Shown: piece by piece, positions 24,791 to 36,744 of the stretch
Position numbering within the stretch: the stretch's first letter is position 1
How the letters are laid out: the number at the start of each line of letters is the position of its first letter
Source: Vesta saturnalis
Taxonomy: Eukaryota; Arthropoda; Insecta; Coleoptera; Lampyridae
Length of the DNA: 64,000 nt
Direction: 5' to 3'
Assembly: GCA_036346205.1 (NCBI GenBank)
Contig: JARFJB010000928.1
Location: 496,001 to 560,000 of the forward strand
Notes under the pieces: model-generated
The model's database searches: none
What the model was told of the DNA's origin: nothing
Seen by the model: the letters and a program-made list of their open reading frames with translations, nothing else
Position numbers and translations under genes: made by a program

Positions 24791-25214
24791 ATGCAATTCG
24801 TTTATGCTGTCTTCTAATATAAACCAGTGAATTAAATAAGGATGGTGAACATTCGTAGTGCATTTGTGAGATCAACATACGGTATTGAATAAGCAAATAT
24901 GGTAGAAAGGGTAAACCTATAAACGCTTAACCAATTTGTTTCATATGCATATGAATGTAATTCTCATAATACTTCATAATCTCCATTTACAGGATATTGT
25001 TTTTTAACCGTTATCATTACGATAATCAACGTTCTCTAATTTTAGAAAATAAATCATGATAACTTAGTAATTTTATTTTGGAATTCCGCAGCTTTAAATG
25101 CTGTCATCGGGGTATATTTTCTAATCAGAATTTATTATAACGAAAATAATTGTGACTCATGTTTTTCATATTACACCATGTGATTTTATGTGATGACGTA
25201 GTGGTATACCCTCC
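24791..25214. other. Spacer between PLE fragments P1 and P2
   Basis: AT-rich, no coding motif. It separates two PLE GIY-YIG fragments that point away from each other. Confidence 0.4.
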
Positions 25215-25520
25215 TGCGAGGATTAATATTGTGTATTGTATACCACAAATGATCTGGAATCTTCAGTATGTAGGCGAAACACCACAAAAACGTTGCAAAA
25301 GGCTTTATCAGCATAAATACGATTATAAAATAAAACCCGATTCGTTAGGACTTACCAGCCATTGCAACACAAACAACCATCATATGAAGTGCGTAAACGT
25401 AAAGATCATCGCAATGAAAGAAATGATGAAAGAAGAACAATTCTGGAAATGTGCCATATAAAAACAGGCAATGAATTTTAGAAGTGATGTACATCATCTT
25501 AGTGGCATTTACAACCTTTG
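25215..25520 (+). mobile_element. PLE fragment P2 (GIY-YIG nuclease part)
   Basis: NLQYVGETPQKRCKRLYQHK (about 25258-25317) is the YIG-side motif, with Cys residues before it and HCNTNNHHMKCVNVKIIA plus EQFWKCAI after. DNA similarity to P1 is high over CTTCAGTATGTAGGCGAAAC and on to TTCTGGAAATGTGCCATA. The continuation HIKTGNEF, then DVHHLSGIYN, is the usual PLE tail. An in-frame 100-codon frame (25159-25461) includes non-PLE sequence at its start. Only the nuclease end is present. Confidence 0.78.
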
Positions 25521-26184
25521 AAAATTCTTTAAATAGGTTTAATTAGTATTATTAAGTTTTGTATTATTATTACCATGAATTCCTAAGTTCAACTCTCCTT
25601 CATACTCAGATTCTAGTTATCTTGATAAATTTTTAGTTATTGAGTAAATTACCAGATCTAGTTGCTTTGATTGTAAATCAATCATTAGTGACATTTAAAA
25701 AGAAATTTCCAATTAGCTTTTATTATTGGTATCTAAACCCCTAAATTATTTTTAGTTTATTCAACAACACGTTAACTTATAAGTTGTGTTGTAGTTGTGA
25801 AGTGTTAATCTATCAATTACAGGCTTAAAATGTAATGGGAGTTCTTTTTTAAAGTAAGACTGATATACTTCAGAATTGATAAATTATTTTCTAATTATAA
25901 TTCCGGTTGACAATGTATTTATTATTTAATCATAGTAATACAGGATTTATTGTCCAACAGAAAAATATTCAATAACAGTGTTATTTAACTACACTGATTA
26001 ACGACTTATTAACTAAAAAACAGATAAATATAAAAAAAAGAAACAATTGAATGGTAGCAAAATATAAACCTGTCACATCATAATACGAAAACTTAAAACA
26101 TTAAAAATTTATATTCTTCAACCTTAGTTCGTGGAATTTGAATTGTCTGTGTGTTTATATCTGTTAACGTGATACATACAGAAT
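25521..26184. other. AT-rich stretch, nothing recognised
   Basis: Probably includes 3' UTR remains of P2 at its start. No coding motif or repeat boundary is visible. Confidence 0.4.
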
Positions 26185-26275
26185 GCACCCACACAAAAAT
26201 AAAAAAAAACACCGAACGCGTTTCAATAGCTAAGGTATCATAAGCAGCGGTTCACTAGGACGAACTAATAAAACT

Positions 26276-26359
<84 letters not shown>

Positions 26360-26475
26360 CATCAATGAGTATCGCTTCTTCGTTGCTCTTGTGAAAGTAA
26401 AAGTTGTGAAAGTACAATGAGTTGTGAGTAGCCTAAAGGTCCTTGATTGTCATTATCATTAGAATTTGTTTATTT
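26185..26475 (-). mobile_element. PLE 3'-end fragment P3 with internal (TA)n
   Basis: On the minus strand, AATGACAATCAAGGACCTTT and GGCTACTCACAAC (about 26460-26425) match the region after the GIY-YIG domain of P4 (28454-28490). Then come a (TA)n tract (26278-26356), CTGCTTATGATACC..TTAGCTATTGAAACG (about 26248-26219) and GCGTTCGGTG with a T-run, TTTTTGTGTGGG. The last phrase recurs at 27550 (P4) and in weaker form at 36765 (P5), so it is the terminal repeat of this PLE family. Confidence 0.65.
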
Positions 26476-27544
26476 TTGAAGTTTAAATTAGTACTGTAGG
26501 TAGCGGACCGAGAAAATTTTATTATTGTAATAAATGTTTACCAAATCGCAATAGTTACCGCGATACAAAAGATAATTAATGTGTTCAAATATCTTGATAA
26601 GTCGTAATTTGATAATTTTTTCTGGTTATTTTATTTTCTGTAATTTCCGTAATTGATGTTTGAGTAGGGGTTGAAAAAGAAAAATAAAAACACATCTTAG
26701 GATAGAAACAGATGTCCGCTCGAACTGCTTTTATTGAAGGAGTGCGTTACACTGCTGATTATTTATACACGCCCATTCTTGATGTAAAAGTGTCACTAGT
26801 TTAAGAACTAATTACGTGGGTACACGTCGCCATCAAAGACATTTTTCTTTGGTACTTTGAAACTTGAAACCTAAATGTAGGGTTTGTTACGGACAAGTGC
26901 CTGTTTTTAAAATTAAGATTTCATTCAGTAAGTAATGTGGAAAAATTTTCCCATGTAATAATATCTTGTTTTTTTTTTTACTTTTGAAAAACGGAGGTTT
27001 GTTTAGGGGGTAAAGATAGTTTGAAATCGTAGGGGAAGGCAGCTACAGTTAGAGTTTTGATCGAGCCAGATTGATTTGTTTAATTAAATACCTTCATTGT
27101 AAACAGTCTGTCTTTAAATATTTTTTGCGTGTACATTTTCTTTTGAATTAACCAACGCGAATTTGTCCTTTTCTTTCGGGTGTTAGTTTTAATGTTTTTC
27201 CAATATTAATCTGTAAATAACAGTCACCATTTTGAAGTTAAGCTGCGTATGTTAACCATTTGTGTTTGTGCTCAATTAAAGCAGATAAGGAAATAAGTAA
27301 GTAAGTAAGTAGGTACTTTAATGTAAATTAAAGCTCGCAGCAAATAATTCTACAAGCCAATGTAACGTATTAAAAATCAAGTACTTCCTTACAAAAAGTT
27401 TCTCATTACACAAGCGGGTTGGGTTCATTGAGTTGAGATCTGTTAAAATAAAAAGGCTAGCGAATTACATTTTTGCTGTTTCATTGTGTTGTATAGATGG
27501 ATGTGTAACCTGAGAAAGGGACTCTGTATTTTTCTAACGCAGTC
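26476..27544. other. AT-rich stretch, nothing recognised
   Basis: No coding motif. A short (AAGT)n microsatellite lies at about 27293-27312. Confidence 0.45.
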
Positions 27545-28560
27545 ACCGGAACGCGTTCGGTGCTTTTATTTTTGTGTGGTACGTGGGTGTATTTTGTTTG
27601 TTAAACAATATTTTCTTTTGTGGCATTACCCTTTGTTTGACTCGTTTGTTGAATCTACATAATTTTGACAACTTATTCTGATAAATAAATCTTTTAGCAA
27701 TAATTTTATGACCAATGACCTTATCCAAGTAACGCAAAAAAAGTAATCCACTCTTCTAATTCATTAGCATTTAATCCAGTTACCAGTTTCAAATCTAAGT
27801 GATTAGGGTCTAATTCTAGCTTTGTTAGTTTTGAATAATAACGTTTAATTTCTTACTCTAGCCATTTCTGCTTGGCACATTTAAGCGACTTTTTACCTGT
27901 ATATGAATTTGAATTACAGACAACGTTAATAAAATTTGAAAAAACATCTAACCTACGGTAATCTTTAGGATTCTGATGTCAGTATTAATTAGAAACATCT
28001 TACTCTTAATTTTAAAATACTTGTTCCTCAACTTACGAAAAATCTGGAACACTAGAACTGTGGCAGGATCTGTAACAAAGAAAATACGGTCAAGTACCAC
28101 ACAAAAATTTCTTTTCCAAAATTAATCCGAAAACAGTCACTACTTCAGATAATAGTTTGCAAACTCTTTTAGTCAATCCAAAAGATCAAGTAAGTAAGCC
28201 GGATAGGTCGGGAATTTATAAAATTAGTTGTAAAAATTGTTAACAAATAAATTAAACGACCTGTGAAGATTCGCTTTAAAGAAAGAACATTTAGCTCATA
28301 TCAAATACAAACGTTGGGACAAGTATACCGTAGCCCTACATGTGTTAAACATCATAAGGCGTCTTTAATCAAACACGTCAATAATAAGAACAGACTTTAT
28401 TGCTATGAAAGTTTAGATGTCTTCAAAAACAAACAAACAAGTTCTACAGAATAATGACGATCAAGGACCTTTAGACTACTCACAACCTGATTATTTCGTT
28501 CCAGTCGACCACTGATGATAATAGCTTAGATATAGAAACGTGTAACGTGTACACATCGAT
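27545..28560 (+). mobile_element. PLE fragment P4 with terminal repeat, GIY-YIG and 3' signature
   Basis: Starts with the family terminal phrase AACGCGTTCGGTGCTTTTAT and TTGTGTGGTACGTGGGTG. The RT domain is missing or unrecognisable. TVTTSDNSLQTLLVNPKDQV (about 28130-28190) leads into the GIY motif SGIYKISCKNC (about 28208-28240). After it, readable in other frames, come IRFKE and KRWDKSSVALHV. The 3' end holds CTGATGA (28512-28518) and GAAACG (28535-28540). Stops and frameshifts are frequent. Confidence 0.72.
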
Positions 28561-29824
28561 ATTGGATTTCTTTCTCGCATCAATTTCGTAACTTTTTGGT
28601 GATGACTGTATTAAATCGATGTTTGGTCTATTCATACCGACTTCCCCATTTACTGTGCTTACTGTAATAAAAATGACCGTTTTGTTGATAATTAAAGGAT
28701 TTACATTTAATATTTTACCCGATATCTACTTTAATAATTATACGAATATCTTAAGATTCTGGATGTGCTGTACTATAAAGTATCAGGATATCAACCATGA
28801 TTAACCGAAAAAAACTGCTTTTTACAGAATTTTTATCAAAAGTTTATTCCAAGTTTCTGGTTAAGTTAGGCACAAACATTTGTTTCAACTTCGACTGACA
28901 TTTCATAAGCGTACAAAAACGTTCTTCGTTTTTGTTCTGTGGGTTGCCATTTTTAGTTCTTCTTTGCTTATTAATGCCATGGCCAGTTCTGTAAGAAAAA
29001 ATTTAATTTGAGTAATTTCTTATTGGATTCTGTACTTGCTTGAATAAGAATTATGATTCTCTACATGTAGCGGATTTACGTAAGGACATTGCTTTCACTA
29101 ATGAGTAAGATCGTTCCTTCCTTCAAATTTTTCGTAATCATATAATTTCTTTTGCACTCGAAACATGTTCATTAAAACCAGTCGTTATTACCAAGGCGAA
29201 TAATAAATAAAATAAATAAATAAATAAAATATTCGTCATTATACCATTATAAGCATGCCTAAAATCAGAAACGGTAACAAATGGTTATGATTAGTTCGCA
29301 CTTACCTATATTATTTTATTGTAGCTTTTTAGTTTTTGTTTCTGTGTCTCCGTTTGTCGGTAACTATCAGCTGCTTCGTCTGTTGTGTTTTCGTCTGTCA
29401 GTAATTACCCTTATGCTATGGGGATGACACATATCTTCTCCTGGATCGTGGTGGGTATGGTCGTTATTACAAGTACAACCTGAACCTGTACATTTTGCAA
29501 GTGGAAAGCTTACCGGACCTCGAACAACCTGGGTTAGTGTTATTATGGTCAATTGGTGCACTGAATAACGCCTCACCGAATATATATTTCTTTGTAGGTG
29601 TGATTGTTGGGGTTAATATTGTAAAACAACGGCAAGTATCGAATTTTGAATAGATTTTTAGCCTGTTTGCCCGTGAAAAATTTTCCTTTTCAGGTAACCT
29701 TGAAAGATCTTTCAACGACCCGATAGGTTAAACTAAAAACTCGGTAAAGTTAACTTTCCTGTCGTGAACATTATTTAAGGTGTGTCACTTGCCGTCGTCC
29801 GACCTTATTTACAATTTGTGATCG

Positions 29825-29826
<2 letters not shown>
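28561..29826. other. No gene recognised
   Basis: Frames of 60-82 codons on both strands lack recognisable domains. A minus-strand frame at 29367-29576 is Cys/His-bearing (KCTGSGCTCNNDHTHHD) but does not match a zinc-finger spacing I know and has no neighbouring exon support. Confidence 0.4.

Positions 29827-29891
<65 letters not shown>
29827..29891. repeat. (TA)n microsatellite
   Basis: Uninterrupted TA dinucleotide run of about 65 bases. I could not tie it to an element. Confidence 0.9.
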
Positions 29892-29894
<3 letters not shown>

Positions 29895-32800
29895 GTACCA
29901 AGTGTACTCTCTTGATCCGATATGTTATCCGGTCGCTATGAATCACGAGGTAGGGGTTGTTTACACAACTCGTTTTTTATATAACATACAAGAAAATAGC
30001 TAACTACGTTGACATAATAAATTTGAGAGCTTTAAACATTCGTAAAACTATAATAATATTTCTTTGATCCTAACAGCTATTAAAAATCAAAGCGACACTT
30101 CCAATCGATTATTTTAATTTAGTATGCTATCATCTTCGATATTTTAAAATTTTTATTAGTACTTCTAACAATAATAAATTTATCCATGATTGCACTATAT
30201 TTGAAACGATACACTTACTGGATGCTTGTTAGTTATGTTATAAGCAATTTTCTAAAGGTACTATAAATAAATCGTTGTTATCTCTTAAGGTTAGTTCTTG
30301 TTATAAGTACAGAGAGTTTGCAATTAACACTTTGTTTTAACACAAAAGTTCCATTCATTTTTGTAACTTAAACCCATTATTCATTGTAATAAATAAAATG
30401 CATTGTCATTACCGTAAAGTTTTTAAATGCTATATCATTTAGTCGTTAAAATTAAGAAGTATTAAATGTTACATGTGCTATGCTACGTTTTTGATATTTT
30501 GTGATAAGTTCCTTCTTGAACAAGAGTAGATACTACAGGGCGGTTTTTAACATTTTTTGTAGGGGGATGATATTAAGGGTTAAATGAAAGTGGAGGGTAA
30601 TGGAACGTATCTGCCGTTTTTAACCGTACTGGCTCCAAATTTCTTTTAGAAATATGGAGACCACATTTTTTATAATGTCAGTATTTGTAGAGATAAAATA
30701 CAGGTCGATTTGGAATGACATTCAATATTATCTGATCTACTACGAGTGGAGACTTCACATTCGACAAATAGACGCATGGGTGCGTTTTTGAAACCAGGAC
30801 TGTACTTAAATGTTTTATAAAATGTATAAATGTTTTTAGAACATACCAAGAAATTGTTACAAGATATGAATTTGCAAGTACTCGTGTGGAACCGTAACAA
30901 GAATATTTTAAATATAAACATACAAGGCCGACTTTAGACATTATGCGCGAAAAAAAAATCTTTTACATTTAAATTAAAAGGGCGATTTTTAGAGACTGTA
31001 AATTGGGTAAATGTTTATGTTTAAGTTGTAATACTATTTAATGCAATTTTAAATACTCTTCGTTAACAATACCAGACCAAGCAGTTGACGAATCCTCGGA
31101 TAACATTAATTGTAAATGTAGCGTTGAAATTAGTGCAAATACTTTTAAATTTGTAACCTTCAACAACAAAAATAGTAATCTGAAGTAGATAGTTTTACAT
31201 GTTATACCTACACAAGTGTTACAATAATATATAGAGACATTTTTTTCACTCTAACGACAGTGTCAACGTAATGCTCAAATTCGACCGTCATAGCATTTTG
31301 ATTCTTTCAATAATTAAAAAATTTTATAGTAAATGATGCGTCGTGACGATTCATCACAAAAGAACGAGGAGATGCCTCGTTATTACTGATCAAATGAAGG
31401 AATGTATTACGTTATGGTGAAGAAGAATGAATATTTTCCATTCCACAATTTTTTCCCGATTTTCAGTCACAAAAGTTTAAAATGAGTTTAGATTCAAACA
31501 GTATAAATTTAGAAACCTCACGGAAGAGCATCAAAATAGAACATTTTTTTTAAAACTAATATTTAATGCACTTAACAACAATAAAGAGCTTTTGGTAAAA
31601 AAAAATTAATTAAGAAGTTGTTTCTTGCTTGATTAAGTTACACGATTAGAGTAAAATTTTATTTCAAAATTCTCGTTAACCTCAAGTTGGACAATAAAGA
31701 AAACATGAATAATATTAATAATTAACTATAACAAATATTCGAAATGACACTATTTGAATACTCTCTTGAGTTGTATACATTTCATATCAACAGCTTTTGA
31801 CGTTTTCTAAAAAAGGCTTCAATGTATTTGTTACATCTTGAATGGATCAAGTTGCCATGACGGTCGAATATTAGCATTGCGTTGACATTGTCGTGTTAAA
31901 ACTGAACATGGTCTATGTTCAGAGTTAAAACAATGTCTCTGTATAATATTCGTGAATAAGAGACTTTTTATTAAAGTTAAGCCAATAGAAACCGTTTATG
32001 TGTTGTTTTGATTGTTAAAGCTAATTGAACATAAATCACACACTAATTTAACCTAAACCCAAAACTTATTTTTACAAAATTGAATTTTATGAAAGTACGC
32101 TGAATTTTAACATTATAATTGAAATCTTGACAACTACAATATAAAATGTAAAATTTACGTGGAACTTATGTCACATGTAAGTGAAGATACAAAGTTAGAA
32201 TTAGTTTAATATTTAATATTGTTTGCTTTTCTGTACTCAAACTAAAAAAAAAATAATCCTAGAAATCTTATACTAGTTTCCCACTTTGTACATAAGTTAT
32301 GCGAATAATTAAATATTCCCCCAATCCAATACATTCGAAATAATTTAAACATTAGACAAAGGTCTTTTGTTAATCGTCTTACGCAGGTAGACACATATCT
32401 TTAAATTGATTGTGTGGAATTTTCAATACTCCTATATTATTTCTATACTAACTGGTTTCAAACTGATTGTTGTCTAAATTTTAATGCATCTCACAATTAC
32501 AGAAGAATAGTTTAAACTAACAATTAACAATTTACATTTCAATAGTTTAATTTTTGGACATTTCTTTCTTAAAAAAATCTTATATTTATTTTTTACTGTA
32601 TCTTGTGGCCGTTTTTAACATAATAATTTTCGAATAAATCGTTTCAAATTCGGACTCATTTGGTATATACGAAGTAGCCCTTAAAGAACCCGAACATAGC
32701 TGCCACTACTTAGGCTACACAAGGTCACGTGAGTGTATTCAAATAAGCTCTATATGAAAGCGACTTCTGCAGCGTGATGATAAAAACCAATCTGTATATA

Positions 32801-32989
32801 GTGTACATATAAAAGGTATATTATGGAGCCCACCCTAAAATTCGTACATACGTGTTTTGTGATGTGTGCAATCATATTTTGATGATACACACATGGGTAC
32901 CTTAGGAAGCCCGCAGCCGGGCTTCATAACGTTTTTTCGGGCTTGAGAGCGTACTGTTACTATGTCGTACAGGCTACAATATATAAGTA

Positions 32990-32992
<3 letters not shown>
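29892..32992. other. AT-rich stretch, nothing recognised
   Basis: Roughly 3 kb with only short frames on either strand and no transposon motif. A 7-bp-stem hairpin (GAAGCCC..GGGCTTC) lies near 32913-32932 with no context that gives it a role. Confidence 0.45.
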
Positions 32993-32993
<1 letters not shown>

Positions 32994-33039
<46 letters not shown>

Positions 33040-33045
33040 TATATA
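32994..33045. repeat. (TA)n tract at the left end of the long-TIR transposon
   Basis: TA run with one AGATA interruption. Its last TA (33044-33045) serves as the target duplication of the transposon at 33046-36125. Confidence 0.85.
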
Positions 33046-33991
33046 CAGGGTGTTTCATTAAGGCTGGCCACCGGCCATATTTCAGAAACTAGTGGACATA
33101 AAAAGTGGAGAAAAAAAATTCATTATAAAAGTTGCCACGAGAAAATCCTGGAAATTATTTTTAAGTTCCGTAATTCATCGCAAGGGGCGCAATTGAAAAT
33201 TAAAAATAAAATTATAAATTTCTCCGAAAATTCCACATTAAGGCATACCTTTGGTAACATCGTTAGAAAGCTTAGACAATTCTGCATCATTTTGGTCTAA
33301 GGCTCATTGGCGTACCGACCTTAATAAGAGTGGGGAAGCTATTGAATGTGTAATCATTTAAATCGCTGTTATTTTTAAACGACTTATCCGATTGTAGTAA
33401 ACCTAGGCTTGTTTAGAAGAAAAAGGTAAGTACTTTTAACTGTCGCATCCATTGGTACGCGATAGCTCATAATAAAATTGTTAGAGGGCGCAATTTGTAA
33501 TAATACCAGTATTTTGATTTTATTCAGAAAAATTAAATCATACGGTATAATTATGACATCATAAGCGGAAAGTAGCTTAAATTTGTAACAAAAACGTAAA
33601 TAACGCAATTTGATATCTTTATTTGTTCCAGAGTTATGGCGAAAAGAAGACTTTTTAACCGTTTAATTTAATAATTGATTGTTGCTATGGTTTCTTAAGG
33701 TGTATAGGTTGGATTAGTAATGAGGAATCTGCATTTATCATAGTCTGTGCCTCCCTTCACACTCTATCTAGGCTTAGGACTAGTCCAAACTAAGCAAATT
33801 GCAAAATTTGGAGCGTGTTTAGAGGCCAACGGGCCATAACAACGATATCAAAGTAATGATTGATTTTGTTTAAGAAACTTTTAATAGAATGGTAAAAATC
33901 ATGAACAACTGTTAAAAACAAGTGAAAAGCTATAAATGTTCAAATTGACGGCCGTTTTGTAAAATACAACTATTAATTCTTCTTCTTGTAC
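33046..33991. repeat. Left long terminal inverted repeat
   Basis: Inverse of 35183-36125. Apart from isolated differences it is the same sequence throughout, and even a chance 74-codon frame is identical in both arms (33384-33608 minus, 35566-35790 plus). The inner end (ATTAATTCTTCTTCT) lies within the transposase gene, so the last 20 or so codons and the stop are part of the repeat. Confidence 0.92.
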
Positions 33992-34960
33992 TGGAAACAG
34001 CTGTTTCGATTTCGTCTCGTGGAATCGAATTTATTGCAATTTCAATTCGGTGAATCATGTCCTCTCGGGTGGTTGGTCTCGTTTCGTAAACAATATCTTT
34101 TATTCTTCCCCACAAGTAGAAATCTAATACAGTTAAATCCGGGGATCTAGGTGGCCACGAAACAAACTACCCTTCCCATCCAGCGATTTGGGTATCTAAC
34201 ATTTAAGAAATCACGGACTCTTCGGGAATAGTGTGAAGGACATCCATCATGTTGATACCACAGGGATGCTCTCACGTCAAGGGAATGTCTAAAAGATTGG
34301 GCAAGTCATTTTGTAAAAGTTTAAATAAGATTCACCATTTAGGTGTACATGAAAAACAAATGGTCCGATAATTCTGTCACCTAAAACACCACACCACAAA
34401 TTTGCACTCCATCTGTTTTGGTGATCCACTTCGCGCATCCAGTGAGGATTTGTTTGCGACCAATAATGCATATTGTGCAAATTAACTCTGCCGCAGCTAG
34501 TAAAAGTAGCCTCATTGGTCCATAAAACTTTGGAAAGGAATCAAAGATTTTCACTACACATGTCTCTCAGCCAATAGCAATAGTCGAGCCGCCTGTCAAA
34601 ATCAGTGTCTGATAAAGCCTGGTGTAAAACTAGATGATAAGGATGCAGCTTAAAATCCCTTAAAATTCTGAACACAGAAGCAACACTTACACCTACTTCT
34701 GTGGAAATCTCCCTGATGCTTACGTGAGGCTTAATACTATCGTCTTCATTTCTTATGCGACGTCTTCTGACAGGAAGTGGAATACGTCGTACATTTCCTG
34801 TTTGTCTTAAACGTGTTGCCATTCGCCGAAACACTTTTCTAGTGTAGTGCCTTCGATCAGGATATCTGATAGCGTATTGTCGTTCCGCAATAGCTGCATT
34901 TTGAAAACATTCATAATACACGGCAAGCATGTCGTAAGCCTCGGCATTGGTATACGACAT
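33930..34960 (-). pseudogene. Tc1/mariner-like transposase (DUF4817-type N-terminus), inactive
   Basis: Cut-and-paste transposase. The start ATG at 34960 gives MSYTNAEAYDMLAVYYECFQ, then RRHYTRKVFRRMATRLRQTG (helix-turn-helix, DUF4817-like) and VSIREISTEVGVSVASVFRI (second helix-turn-helix). A TGA near 34541 interrupts before the catalytic domain. There VLWTNEATFTSCG has Asn where the first catalytic Asp is expected. Next are VNLHNMHYWSQTNPHW, WYQHDGCPSHYSRRV (second Asp) and WPPRSPDLTVLDFYLWG (third Asp), with a frameshift near 34170. Spacing between the second and third Asp is about 40-41 codons. The C-terminus (RRRINSCILQNGRQFEHL) ends at 33930 inside the left inverted repeat. It is dead by stop, frameshift and catalytic change. 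Confidence 0.9.
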
Positions 34961-35182
34961 TTTTGAAGGATAGCACTAATTTCTGATAAGGTACAATGAA
35001 ACCCAAAACTAATGAAGGAAAAATTTTTACAACACATCAATCAAAATTAAGTAAGTTGACAACTTTTCAATTTATTTACCTCCATGGAAACGAGCCGACT
35101 TTGTTCCGCACCAAATTAGATTATTATTTTAAACACACCACATTAGAATTATGCCTTAGAAGTTTTATATGATGTTATAAAC

Positions 35183-36122
35183 GTACAGAAGAAGAATTAA
35201 TAGTTGTTTTTACAAAACGGCCGTCAATTTGAACATTTATAGATTTTCACTTGTTTTTAACAGTTGTTCATGATTTTGTACCATTCTATTGAAAAGTTTC
35301 TTAAACAAAAATCAATCATTACTTTGATATCGTTGTTATGGCCCGTTGGCCTCTAAACACGCTCCAAATTTTGCAATTTGCTTAGTTTGGACTAGTCCTA
35401 AGCCTAGATAGAGTGTGAAGGAGGCACAGACTATGATAAATGCAGATTCCTCATTACTAATCCAACCTATACACCTTAAGAAACCATAGCAACAATCAAT
35501 TATTAAATTAAACGGTTAAAAAGTCTTCTTTTCGCCATAACTCTGGAACAAATAAAGATATCAAATTGCGTTATTTACGTTTTTGTTACAAATTTAAGCT
35601 ACTTTCCGCTTATGATGTCATAATTATACCGTATGATTTAATTTTTCTGAATAAAATCAAAATACTGGTATTATTACAAATTGCGCCCTCTAACAATTTT
35701 ATTATGAGCTATCGCGTACCAATGGATGCGACAGTTAAAAGTACTTACCTTTTTCTTCTAAACAAGCCTAGGTTTACTACAATCGGATAAGTCGTTTAAA
35801 AATAACAGCGATTTAAATGATTACACATTCAATAGCTTCCCCACTCTTATTAAGGTCGGTACGCCAATGAGCCTTAGACCAAAATGATGCAGAATTGTCT
35901 AAGCTTTCTAACGATGTTACCAAAGGTATGCCTTAATGTGGGAATTTTCGGAGAAATTTATAATTTTATTTTTAATTTTCAATTGCCCCTTGCGATGAAT
36001 TACGGAACTTAAAAATAATTTCCAGGATTTTCTCGTGGCGACTTTTATAATGAATTTTTTCTCCACTTTTTATGTCCACTAGTTTCTGAAATATGGCCGG
36101 TGGCCAGCCTTAATGAAACACC

Positions 36123-36125
<3 letters not shown>
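35183..36125. repeat. Right long terminal inverted repeat
   Basis: Inverse of 33046-33991. It carries a mirrored copy of the transposase 3' coding end (about 35186-35245) that cannot be expressed as part of the gene. Confidence 0.92.

Positions 36126-36212
<87 letters not shown>
36126..36212. repeat. (TA)n tract right of the transposon
   Basis: About 87 bases of TA. Together with the left tract it represents the microsatellite into which the element inserted. Confidence 0.9.
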
Positions 36213-36216
<4 letters not shown>

Positions 36217-36744
36217 ATAGGTTATTTCTAGTGAGAATTTATAGTTGTTTGAAATCAAGTAGTAATATTAATATCAAGTGTATGGGATAATTAAGGCCGA
36301 CCAAGCGCTCTACTCGATGATTACACGTGTTTTGTCTAATCAGTTTGAGGAAAATTAATTTATGTTAACATACTAATGCTTCGTCTGTGATAGGTGTGTG
36401 GGACTGATATATCCTACATATATTTATGTCGAAGTGATTGATTTCTCATTGTTGCTTGGGCAAGTTAGATGCTTCTCCCTGGTTTCAGATTTGCAGGGCC
36501 TCTCTCCGTAAATAATAATTTCCCGCTTTGTTTGCTTTTTCCTTCAAAGCTGGTGGCGCTCAAACCTTACCCTCCTCATCGCTTTTACTATCAATATTTC
36601 TTAGATTTTTCTCTAGCCAACCTAATCATATATCTACGTTTACTCAACACTCCAAAACCACCCACGGCAACAAAGTGCTCTGTGGTCATTTGACCGTTAG
36701 GCTGAGTCCCTAACCGCACTCACCAACCTCCTTTTTTTTTGTTA
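36213..36744. other. No gene recognised
   Basis: A 74-codon plus-strand frame (36469-36693) is Pro/Leu-rich without a recognisable domain. Nothing else noted. Confidence 0.4.

Larger units (their letters stand above)
33046..36125 (-). mobile_element. Tc1/mariner-type DNA transposon with very long inverted repeats
   Basis: Complete 3,080-bp element. The left end is CAGGGTGTTTCATTAAGG and the right end is its exact inverse, each flanked by TA (33044-33045, 36126-36127), the target site of the IS630-Tc1-mariner superfamily. Inverted arms of about 945 bp (33046-33991 and 35183-36125) differ by only a few bases and indels, for example near 33134, 33188 and 33234. Between them lies a broken transposase on the minus strand. 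The element sits inside a TA microsatellite, so the native site is a TA run. Confidence 0.92.

Noticed and set aside
29367..29576. Cys/His-containing minus-strand frame as a zinc finger
   Set aside because: Spacing does not fit a known finger type, and codon use and surroundings look non-coding.
32905..32955. Hairpin GAAGCCC..GGGCTTC followed by a T-run, looking like a bacterial terminator
   Set aside because: The window is clearly eukaryotic and no gene ends here. Chance palindrome or element relic.
32835..33300. Frames of 78 and 112 codons rich in Ile-Tyr
   Set aside because: They translate the (TA)n tract and inverted-repeat DNA. The same applies to the frame at 50044-50271.
33384..35790. 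Two identical 74-codon frames on opposite strands
   Set aside because: They are the same stretch of the transposon's inverted arms read twice, with no protein similarity. Kept only as evidence of arm identity.
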